Below are positions 33,440 to 43,790 of a DNA stretch of 64,000 nucleotides, piece by piece; position 1 is the stretch's first letter; each line of letters opens with the position of its first letter. The notes below the pieces were generated by a model. It was not told the DNA's origin and ran no database searches. It saw only the letters and a program-made list of their open reading frames with translations. A program made the position numbers and the translations under genes. This stretch comes from Lentinus brumalis (Eukaryota; Basidiomycota; Agaricomycetes; Polyporales; Polyporaceae), in contig MARA01000002.1 of the NCBI GenBank assembly GCA_001792895.1, positions 186,001 to 250,000 of the forward strand, in the 5' to 3' direction.

Positions 33440-35425
33440 ATGAGTGCTGAGGTCAGTGCTGCCCTCTGCATGCGCGACGACTAGTGCTCACCATCAGTTG
33501 CGCATAGTCATCGAAGTCTGGCCCACCACTGAAGACCAGCCATCCGATCACCTTCCTCATAATTGGCGGAGGTATGCTCGATCATCAACCCTCTGTCAGA
33601 CGTTTCAGCGTCGATCGAGCTCATGTGCTCATGTACGGTCAAAGGCATCGCGGGACTATCTACCGCACTAGCACTGAGAAGAGTCGGTCATCATGTACTG
33701 GTACTCGAACGGAAAAACAGGGATGCCGCTGTGAGTTGTGGTGCCCCGACGTACGATATCTGATATCTGACAGTAGCCCCATTGTCCTTTAGCGCGGTAG
33801 CGGCGGAGTCCGGCTGCCGCCCAACCTCACGAAAATTCTGTTTCACTGGGGCCTCAAGCCCGCGCTCATGCAAAGAGCCTTGGTCACACATACGATGTTA
33901 TTCATAAGATGTGAGTTCTCAAATACCCCCATTCAAGGCACAGACTGAATGTTACAGATGAGTCGGGCGAGGACCTCGGTGAACACGTGTGGGACAAGGG
34001 AATGCTCAAAGAGACACGAGGGATTTACATGTTATGCACGGTCTGTCTGCGCGTACTGTGTCGGGCGTCGATTTTAATGCGATGCACACAGCACGATGAC
34101 CTATACGACTTGCTATACGAAGCGGCTGAGTCGTCAGGGGCGCGAATACGATTCGGCGCGAACGTCGTCAATATCGACGCAGAAGCGCAGGAGGTCACAC
34201 TGGAATTTGGGGAAAAGGTTAGCGGGGACGTCCTTGTGGGGGCGGACGGAGAATTCGGACTGTCGCGGTCCACAGTCATTGGTCAGGACGGATTTGGTAC
34301 ACCGACTGGCCTTGCGTTGTATGAGTACGTCCCATTCCATTGCCCACCCACTCTACATTGAGCTGACTGACCTGCAGCACGATCATATCGACTGCGCATG
34401 TCACTGAGCATGCCAACGCCTCAACGTGGAAGGACGTAAGCATAATCTCTCCCCTCTTTCAGGCTACGTTTCGAATGCTAATGGCTGCTTCAGCATGGCA
34501 TATTCACGGCCTTTGGCAATGGCAGAGCTATTGTCGCGTACCCAGTAGTGAGTATCGCGTTCGAATAACAAGCCGTTTGCTCACATCTGTTCAGCATGGC
34601 ACCGATGATCTCGCCATGCAATTCTATGGCCCTGACAGCAACGAAGGGAAGTACGGAGATGAACCATCAGTGGATATGCCGAGAGTCACGACCCAGCTAT
34701 GTGACCAGTACGTCCAGTCTCTAGGGGATTTCGGTCACGACACTGACGGACACCCCAGCTTCCAGCCGCTTATGAAACTAGCCCGGAAAGCCGTTCGGGT
34801 CTCCATTAGAGACCACAGTGATCTAGACGAATGGATATCGGACGATGGACCCCTGGTGCTGATAGGGGAAGCAGCCCATCCTTTCCCAGTGAGTTCCTCG
34901 TATCCCGCAGGACCCGGCAGCACGCGCTTACCCGTGCCTCAGCCCGGCACTATACAAGCTACTGCCATGGCAGTAGAGGATGGTGCGGTCCTCGCAAGAA
35001 TGTTCTCTCACCTATCGGAGGACCGGCAGATAGACAGCTTCCTCTACGCGTTCCAGGAATTGCGACAACCCCGGACACGCTCCGTCCGTGCGGGTGAGTT
35101 TGGAAACATCTTCTACATGACGCTCGAGGACGGCGAGGACTCCCGTCAGCGCGATGAGAGCATGCGCGCGATGGCCGCCAAAGGTACCAACGTATTGGAA
35201 GGGCTTCATGGCGACGTCAGCAGGCTATGGGACGAGATCCGCACCATATTCGGGTACGACTGCGAAGATGAAGCGGACGATTGGTGGATGCAGTGGGGCA
35301 TGCTTCGCGAGCGCGCGCTGGAGCGGAATAGCATGAATGCGGGAACAACGCTTGGGACACCCCTGCTGGACTTCTCGTCGATGATGTCTTCAGTGCAGGT
35401 CTCCGATGTTACACATGAGGCGTAG
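33440..35425 (+). CDS. FAD-dependent monooxygenase (salicylate hydroxylase-like)
   Basis: This is a class A flavoprotein monooxygenase that would use NAD(P)H and O2 to hydroxylate a small aromatic or related substrate. Spliced N-terminus: MSAESSKSGPPLKTSHPIT, then FLIIGGGIAGLSTALALRR (Rossmann GxGxxG, FAD ADP) and VLVLER (ribose-binding acid). Next come GVRLPPNLTKILFHWGL, the DG motif VSGDVLVGADG near 34230, and the second FAD motif VLIGEAAHPFPPGTIQATAM near 34860, where Glu stands in place of the usual Asp of GDAAHP. Five to eight introns; the first separates MSAE from the rest. The C-terminus ends VQVSDVTHEA. No membrane or secretion signal is seen, so it is cytosolic. Two ACS-family transporters lie immediately downstream on the other strand. 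Confidence 0.88.
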
Positions 35426-35585
35426 GGGATGCGTAAGCTCCCTTTAGGCGATCTCACATACCTCCGGCCCTATGGGAATATGTAATGACACATCCATCAC
35501 TATCTTGCTATCGTATCATGTCGCGTGCTGAACCTCCCTACTGTACACTGTTGCTGCCTATTGCATCCTGGTGCCTAGTGTGCTA

Positions 35586-38006
35586 CTAATAGACGAAGCG
35601 GAAATTCATCTTGGTGTTCCCCTGCGCCCGAAGGCTTACATTAGTCTCGACTCAAGGGGAAGGGGATGATACTCGGGAACTTACTTCATCCCTCGTCGTA
35701 TCCAGATATTCCTGTTGCTCCTACAGGCCGTTAAAACGTTAGCACAGCTTGACTATAGGAACCACGGTGATACACCGGAGGTACGAACCTTGGCCGTCCA
35801 CGAGTTCCAAACCCTATCCCGGCGCTTGTTGATGCCCTTGTAAAAGAAGTAGGTGAGGATGTAAAGGACGATGTTCGCGGCGCATATGATAATTAAAGCA
35901 AGGTTTCCTCGCTTGTCTAAATAGTTATGAGTATCTGGATCCTCCCGCGAGACGTCTGAGAGGCCGACGCTAGGCTACTCACAGAGCGGCTGTCAAAGCG
36001 GCGGATATCAGCACGGCTAGCTCTCCTCCGAGCTACCTTTCGCTTACCTTGTCGTCCTCGCGATAGATGTTGGCCTTCGAAAACACGCCTTAGTGAGAAG
36101 TTATGTGCCACATGAGACGAAGGAATCTGGTCTCACCGAGATCATGCCGTCGGCTTGGTAGCACATGTTGTAGATGGAGGCGGAGACGGTGCGCGTGCTG
36201 ACGCTGTAAGAGTTCGTCGAGGCCCACGCGACTTGCACAGGGTGTATGTATGGGAAACCGGTGATCAGAGTGACAACCACGAAGTAAACCCACGAAGACG
36301 TCTGTTCGGTGAACGTGTAAAGTGCAATGAGGAGCGGGAGAGCCCAGAATTGAAGGAGGATCGTGGCTCCGACCCGGCTGTCGATGATCTCGCTGAGGTA
36401 ACAGAAGATGAGGAGCGTGAACAGGCCTATGACCTTGGACGGCACGCTGAGGAGGTTGGTCTCAGTGGTACTGAAGCCTAGGTTTCGAAGGATGAGCGTG
36501 AGGTACGTCTGAGGAGGCTGGACGGGGACTGGCAGGGAGACTGTCAATGCGGGCATACGTAGCTTGGACGACGCGACACATACCCATGTGGAGAATGCCC
36601 ATTATGTATACCGGCCACATGCGCCAGTCCAGAAAGACCTTGAATACCATCTTGATGGATAGACCCTCTCGATTGTGCATGTCGGACTTCGACGGGTCGT
36701 CCCTCAGAACGCGATTCACCATGACGACTTCCTCTCTGACAAGATACCGTCAGCACTATAGCGGTGGAAATTACAGCATTGTCGGAAGGAATATCACCTA
36801 CCGCTCAGTAAACCATCCTTTGGGACGGAACCAGGTTTTCGTCTGGGTTGGACTCGGAGGCATCATGAAGAACGATATGATGCCAACGAGGAGAGTCAGA
36901 CAGCCCTCAAGGAGGAAGAGATACCGCCATCCGGCTTGTCCACCGACGCCGCGGAGGCGTAGGATCGCACTTGCGGTAAGTGCGCTAATGATCTCCGCAG
37001 CGTAGTTGGATGCCCAAAACCACGCTAAGCGAAGCGGTACTGCAACGATATCGTCAAGATGACAGCTCAGCTCTTCTGATACAGGCCACCCACGCTCGGA
37101 TTTGGTGTAGAAGTAGGATAGGTAGAGCACCATGTCGGGAATGAAGCCACCCTGCATGAATCCCAGGAGGCATCTGTGTGGGTCAGTCAGCTTTGTTCCA
37201 CCCGACAGCATCCTAAGACAGGCGATACCTCGTAGCAAGGAAACTGGCTCTATTTGTGAGCCAGAATTGACTCAGTGAGACGAGGCTCCACAAGACCATC
37301 TAGTCAGGGGGTTGGCTCGATTCGTACTGTGGCAGGAAGGTATGTACTTGACTGGGGACCCAAACGTCGGGGCCGATGCGCTTCGAGATGAGTTGGGAAG
37401 GCAGTTCCGCAAGCAGGAAGCAGAGCTATAGAGCAGTCAGGGCGTGAGACAGTGATCATCCTTATCGCAGGTAGCCATACCTTGAAGAGGGTGTTGCCAA
37501 GGTTGAAGTCGTTCGTGGTGAGGCCCAGGTCGTTCAGAAAGTTGTCCGTGTTAGCTTGTGAGATGTTGGAGCGATCAAGGTCAAGGCTGAAGAACATGAT
37601 GAAAGCCCAGATCATGATGCGGATGTCGATCTTCTTGACAACGCGCTAGAAAACAGACACTTCGTGACATGGATTCATCAAGAGTTAGCGGACAACTCAC
37701 ATATTCCTCTCGCCAGGTCCAGCGAGCGGACGGATCGAACCGGTGGGTGTTCTCCCAGGCAGCCGGTGGCCGATAGATCTCCAAAGTGACCGGATCGTCA
37801 AAGACCGATGGCTGGGTTGCGATGCTATCCAACTCATACTTGGGCTTGCGCCAGAATGGACGCCGTTTTGCTTGCCTGACGGACGAGCCTGCGGTTGGAG
37901 CCTCGGGGTTGGAGCCCTCGGGAATGTATGCTTCTTTTGTAGCCTTCGACTCGTCGCAGACGATGACTTCGATCACGTCCTCTGCCTTGGTGAGCACAGT
38001 AGACAT
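35586..38006 (-). CDS. MFS transporter, anion:cation symporter (Dal5/allantoate permease-like) family, copy A
   Basis: This is a plasma-membrane permease with about 12 TM segments; fungal members import organic anions such as allantoate, nicotinate, pantothenate or biotin. It starts [19 protein letters not shown] at 38006. The cytosolic N-terminus carries [22 protein letters not shown]1 with the family signature is [20 protein letters not shown] followed by [13 protein letters not shown]. Later segments include [59 protein letters not shown] (central loop) and [20 protein letters not shown]. The C-terminus ends [15 protein letters not shown]. About nine introns at the same relative places as in copy B. 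The substrate cannot be told from sequence; the neighbouring FAD monooxygenase suggests an acid it could act on. Confidence 0.88.
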
Positions 38007-38869
38007 GGTGGGTCGACGTCGGAACCGTCAAAGGTCACCTTTATGACCGCCAGATCTGCGCGGAGGAGGAGCTAAGTGGGCCCGTCGGTTGCTCGTCTCC
38101 GAGAGATGGGACCAAAAGAACGCCAGGGGGCCGAATAGAGTTGTTATCGTGACGATGTGCTTGGTGGGAAGTTCGTTCTCGATTTCTCCTCACAGGAGGA
38201 TAGTGGCATCTGTTTCGACGTGTGGCACTTTGCGACGAAAATTGAGCTCGGTCAAGGTGTCCTATGCACTCGCAAGGGAGGACCTACTTTGCCCTGTTGC
38301 GTGAAGAGGCCGCTGTATGGGACGCTATAACGCAGCATCGAAGGCGGCGTGAGAAGTGCAGGTGGAGGAGCGGTGGTTCTTCGCTATCTGTGCTTCGATG
38401 GAAGAGAGGACGCGATAGAGGCGGGAATCACCAGCACCCGTCAACAACGATTGGTCGTGCTGACCGTTCGACTGTGCCCAAGCTGTCCACGAGACCATTC
38501 AGGTCGTCTGCCAGGCGATCTACAGAAGGGGTGTCAGTGGGAACACGCGACTCCAGGACCGGTACATGTTCAAACGGGGCGCAGTTTACTTTCGGAGGAG
38601 GGAACATCATTGTTTCGCAGCAGCGCAGGACTGCCAGTGCTTACAGTAGATGCGGAGCCAGGTCAGGACATAGTACAACGTGTGTGACCACGTTACCAAA
38701 TCGAACCACGTCGCGGGCGCTATTAGGACTGCTCTCGTTGAGTGCCCGAAAGTCACCACGACGAACAGTGTCGGAGTGGTCAAGCCCGCACACAGGACGA
38801 AAGCAGAGATGTGATGGAAGGGTTTGAAATCTATGCTTGGAATGGCTAATGTACACCGTAACCCGACCC
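38007..38869. other. Intergenic between the two MFS copies
   Basis: It contains the promoter of copy A and the 3' flank of copy B. No gene or obvious repeat is seen. The region is not visibly duplicated upstream of copy B. Confidence 0.5.
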
Positions 38870-41247
38870 TCAATAAACAAACCGGAAGTTGACCTTCGCG
38901 TTCCCCTGGATTCACATGATCTCAACATCAGAACACCGTGCAGGATGATAGTACGCACCTCGTCTTTAGTAGTGTCCAGATACTCTTGTTGCTCCTATGA
39001 TGCGGCTGTCAGACCTAGACCAGATGCAAGTCACCCCGTCGCGTACCTTCGCGGTCCAAGAGTTCCAAATCTTGTCTCTACGCTTGTTGATCCCAGTGTA
39101 GAACAGATAGGTGAAGAGATATAGGAACATGTTCAACACAGTGATCGCTATGAGCACGCGGTTTCCGCGTTTATCTGCGTATTTCCGGTCAACAACGCGA
39201 TGGCAGTATGAGGACGCAGGGGAACTCACAGAGAGGCTATAGTACGATAGCCAACAGTCAGTAGGCTAGACACGCTGCAATATATCGAGCCATGCGCACC
39301 TTATCGTCGTCTCGATAGATGTTCGCCTACAGTGGTCGCGCGTCAACGAGTCAAGCTTTAGCCACAGGTGATGCAGCCGTGTACTCACGGAGATAATACC
39401 GCCAGCTTGCACGAACATGTTATAAATCGACGCAGAGACGGTCCGCGTACCAACGCCAGACGAGTTGGTCGACGCCCAAGCCACTTGTACAGGGTGAACA
39501 TAGGGGAAGCCAGCGATTAGAGTGACGACCGCGAAGTAGACCCACTGGGACGTCTGTTCATTGAACGTGTAGAGGGCGATGAGGAGGGGGAGTGCCCAGA
39601 ACTGGAGGAGCACCGTGGAAATGACGCGACTGTTGATGATCTCGCTCAGGTAGCAGAAGACAAGCAGCAAGATCATGCCGAGGACCTTCGAAGGTATACT
39701 GAGGAGGTTGGCTTGCGTCGTGGTGTACCCAAGGTTACGCAGGGACAGCGTGAGGTACGTCTGCGGGGGAGTGACGGGAACTGTAGGGCAAGCAGACAAG
39801 GTGTCACTCGAGATGCACCAGAAAAAACTAGACGTCACTGACCCATGAAAATGATGCCAAGCGCATAGATGGGCCACATCCTCCAATCCTTCAGGATATG
39901 CCAGATCTTCCTAACCGTCAGTCCCTCACGGTTGTGCATACTGGACTTCGTTGGGTCGTCTCGAAGCACTCGGTTGACCATGATGATCTCTTCCCTGAAG
40001 ATGGAAACCCGTCAGTTACCGAGGTTCTCGCTTAGGCGCGCAAACTGCTTACCGCTCTGAGAACCAGCCCTTTGGTCTGAACCACGCCTTCGTCTGCGTC
40101 GGACTAGGCGGCATCATGAAGAATGACGCTATGCCGATGACGAGGGTCAGGCCGCCCTCTATAAGGAAGAGATACCGCCAACCAGCCTTGCCGCCGACAC
40201 CGCGAAGGCGCAAGAGACCGGTAGCAATGAACGCTCCGACAATCTCGGCGAGGTAGTTTGACACCCAGAACCACGCAAGGCGCAAGGGCACTGTATCGCC
40301 ACCCTGTCAGCGTAGTCGACCAGAAGTAATAGGAAGACTCACGTTCTGACTTCGTGTAGAAGTAGGACAGGTAGAGGATGACATCTGGGATGAAACCGCC
40401 CTGCATGAAGCCGAGGAGACACCTGCATTGGGGATCAGTTTCGGTACTACGCGCATCCTTCAGTCACGCACCTAGTCGCAAGGAAGGAAGCCCTCCCGTT
40501 GAGCCAGAACTGGGCCAGAGACACGAAGCTCCACAAGATCATCTACTAGGGTGTGAGAGAGGGCTTGGCGAAAGCGTAAACGCACATACTTGGCTGGGAA
40601 TCCATACATCAGGGCCAACGCGCTTCGAGATGAGTTGCGAAGGAAGCTCCGCGATCAAGAAGCAAAGCTTTCTCGGGATCAGTAGAACCCAATTTGAGAT
40701 CGCATAATGGAACGTTTCAACGTACCTTGAACAGAGTGTTGCCCAGGTTGAAGTCGTTGGTCGTAAGGCCGAGGTCGTTCAGGAAGTTGTCCGTGTTCGC
40801 TTGAGAGATGTTTGAACGGTCGAGGTCCAGGCTGAAGAACATGATGCATGCCCAGACCATAATCAGAAGGTCGATCTTGCGGACAACGCGCTGAACCACA
40901 ACGGTCAAATTCGAGCTCGGGGATTGGAGGAACGAGACACTCACATATTCCTCTCGCCACGTCCATCTAGCCAGAGAATCGAAGCGGTGCGAATTCTCCC
41001 AGATTGCCGGAGGACGGTAGATCTCCAGAGTGACAGGATCGTCGAAGACAGACGGCTGTGTCGCGACGCTGTCAAGCTCGTGCTTCGGCTTGCGCCAGAA
41101 GGAGGACGACTTCTCCGCGACAGGCGCACCGAGCGTGGGGACCTCAAGAACGCTGTCGGATGGACTGAGCTTCCCCTTGACAGAGTCCGAGTCGGAGCCT
41201 TCGGACACCCCCTTGGTGTAGAATGTCTTCGAGAGTACCGTCGACAT
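38870..41247 (-). CDS. MFS transporter, anion:cation symporter family, copy B
   Basis: This is a tandem paralogue of the transporter at 35586-38006, in the same orientation and with the same exon pattern. It starts [19 protein letters not shown] at 41247. Shared segments include [61 protein letters not shown] TM4, [20 protein letters not shown] and [20 protein letters not shown]. The C-terminus ends KVNFRFVY with a TGA at 38870-38872. The N-terminal ~60 residues have diverged most from copy A (an acidic [14 protein letters not shown] stretch here), while the TM core is nearly the same. This points to a fairly recent duplication with change in the cytosolic tail. Confidence 0.88.
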
Positions 41248-41634
41248 CGCGGGAAGACCTAGAGGAGCTGCCGGTGAGACCGCACGCCATCTCGACCCTA
41301 CCTATCTGCTCTTATAGCAGCCACGGCACGAAAGGAGCAGCGAGGGACCTGGATGATATCAGCTGGGCGACATGGAGTGGGCATATTGGCCTTGTATTGG
41401 CCATCGCGAGTGGGTGCGATGATTGCGCATTGCATCAAGGAATTGCGACATTGAGTCTGCCGCGGAAGTAAGAAGGTACATACCATGTCACGCTCGGCAG
41501 CCCCGCGGCTGTGACTTGTCACGGCGTATGCTGGTAATCATGGCCGTGTTATATCAGGATCCAGGATTGGGCGCAAGACACAGCGTGAGCGATATCGATA
41601 GTCTACACATTCGCAATTGCAACATTCAATTCCC
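41248..41634. other. Intergenic between MFS copy B and CCT7
   Basis: This is the promoter of MFS copy B and the 3' end of CCT7. No gene is seen. Confidence 0.55.
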
Positions 41635-43585
41635 TCACCGCCTTGGCATCCCACGTCCCCGCCCTCGGAGTGCGCGCTGTGCCGCGCCTGGAGGAGCTCT
41701 CGGTCCCGGGTTTTGCTATGTGCAGGCATTTCGTCAGCGATCTTTCGGAATCTGGAAGATTGCATATGCTTACCGCTTCGCTCTGCGGTGCCCGCACGGT
41801 CTCGTCGACACTAAGGATGAGGCACGCAGCCTCAGTAGCGCTGCTGATAGCGTTGATCTTAACCAGGCTAGGCTCCCAGACGAAGGCGTCAAGGTTGTTA
41901 CGGATGCCGTCCGGCCCTTCTACGTCGACGCCGAACCACTTCTCCCCCGCAGCGTGCTTCATGCGCAGCTTGTTGAGAATGTCCGTGGAGTCAAGGCCGG
42001 CGTTGTCGGAGATCTGCCGAGGGATAACCTCCAGAGCTTTGGCGAAAGCAATCATCACCAGTTGGAGCTTCCCGGGAATAGAGAGGGCGTGTTTCCGGAT
42101 GCGCGACGATAGGTCCAACTATTTTACAGGGACAGATGTCAGAATAGGCCCGAAGAAGGTCAATCGGCCAATCGTACCTCGATTGCGCCTCCTCCTGCGA
42201 CAATGTCGCCGTTCTTGACAGCGCGTTTTACAACCATGATGGCATCGTGCAGACTGCGCTCGACTTCCTCGATGAACTGCTCTGCGCCTCCCCGGAGGAT
42301 GAGCGTGCAGGTCTTCGCCTTCGGACACTCCGTGAAGAAGTTGTAGCGCTCCCCGCCGATCTGCTTCTCCTCGAAAGAGCCACATGTACCGAGGTGCTCG
42401 CGCTTGATGTCCGAGCACGTCGACTGAATGGAGCCACCAACCGCCTGGACGACTCGCGTGAGGTCGTCTGCGGGTACGCGACCCGCACAAAAGATGTCGC
42501 GGTCCGCGAACCACTGAGTGGCAAGGTCACCGATAGGGAGCTTGCTGAGCACGACCTTCGCTCCTGTCTTCTCGATAGCCTCGAGCTTACGGTAGATGAT
42601 CTCCCACTCGGCGTCGACGATTGCCTGATAGTCAGAGACATGCTCGACGCGGACTTCGGCGTTATCCTTCTCCGCCTTCAACTCCAGCTCGACGTTCAGA
42701 CTGAGGATAAGAGGGTCGCGGAATGACTTTGGTTGCTGCTCTGCACCGGCGTAGGTGAACGTCTTCTTGAATGCAACGCCCTGCACCAAAAGGGAGTCCT
42801 GCATTCCGCCACCGGGAATCTTCTTCACTCCGATGAGGTGCTCATTGAGGTCTTCCTGGTCGAGACACTGGACAGCATCGACGACCATCTTGGAGAAGAA
42901 CGGCTTTTCTGAGTGGATGAGCTTGGATGACATTGATGTAGACGCGCATTTGAGGAGGAGAGACCGGAATTCCCTGCGTGGACAACTCAGACAGCCGCTG
43001 TGCGGATAGGGTACGGACAACGTACTCTGGATTTGACTTGTCCACAGTGATTTGCACAGACTTGATGTGTTCAATAGCCTACAAGGAAGATAAGAAACGA
43101 AGTGGAAAATGGATGAACGCGTACTCACAAGCTCGGCAGCTTTTCTGAAGCCCTTCATGATGATGTGCGGGCTGACGCCCTCTTCAATGTACCCCCGAAC
43201 CTCCTTCAACAATTGTGCAGCAAAAAGCACAACGCTGGTGGTACCGTCTCCGACCTCCGCATCTTGTGCCCGAGCGATGTCTACCAATGTGCGCGCAGCG
43301 GGGTGAACGATCTCGAGGAGCTTCAGGATGGTTGCACCATCGTTGGTGATCTGGGCCTCCCCACGCTCGTTCACGATGAGCTTGTCCATTCCGCGGGGAC
43401 CGAGCGTGCTAGAAAGCGTCTCCGCGACGGCGAGACAAGCCGAGATGTTCGAGAGAAGCTGAGGCTTCCCTTGCGAGGTGTCCGTGCCCTCCTTGAGGAG
43501 GACTACGGTTGGTTGCTGCAAGACATGAGTCCAAGTACATCATCCGTACAAGGATACGACATACCATAGGTAGTCCGCGCTGCAT
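41635..43585 (-). CDS. CCT7: Chaperonin TCP-1 subunit eta (CCT7)
   Basis: This is a subunit of the cytosolic TRiC/CCT ring that folds actin, tubulin and other proteins with ATP. The start is the ATG 43583-43585 (MQRGLPM, then an intron, then [20 protein letters not shown]). Group II chaperonin motifs: [48 protein letters not shown], and VAGGGAIE. Eta-specific text is clear: [20 protein letters not shown] and [20 protein letters not shown]. The C-terminus, after an intron, is rich in Gly/Arg/Pro ([20 protein letters not shown]) with a TGA at 41635-41637, as in other eta subunits. About six introns, all in phase; length about 555 residues. RAD5 is divergently transcribed 205 bp away. Confidence 0.95.
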
Positions 43586-43790
43586 TTTGGAGGTAAGTAT
43601 GGGTGGAGGATGGCGGAGCTGCAGACAGATCTACGCTGAATTCTCGAGAAACGCGAAGTGTCCCGTGGGAGTAACTTCCTTATCTTGGCCAGTCGGTGAT
43701 TGCCGCCCGCCCTCGACGCGTCGGGTCCGCGTCGGTGGCTGCAAACGCGTCGAGTCGCGCGTCTCGATCACCGTGTCCTCCTGTCCGCCA
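43586..43790. promoter_or_regulatory. Bidirectional promoter CCT7/RAD5 with two ACGCGT elements
   Basis: Only 205 bp separate the two start codons. ACGCGT stands at 43716-43721 and 43746-43751, 30 bp apart. This hexamer is the MluI cell-cycle box bound by MBF in ascomycete yeasts and found at many DNA replication and repair genes. The hexamer also occurs by chance in this CG-rich DNA, so function is inferred. Confidence 0.4.
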
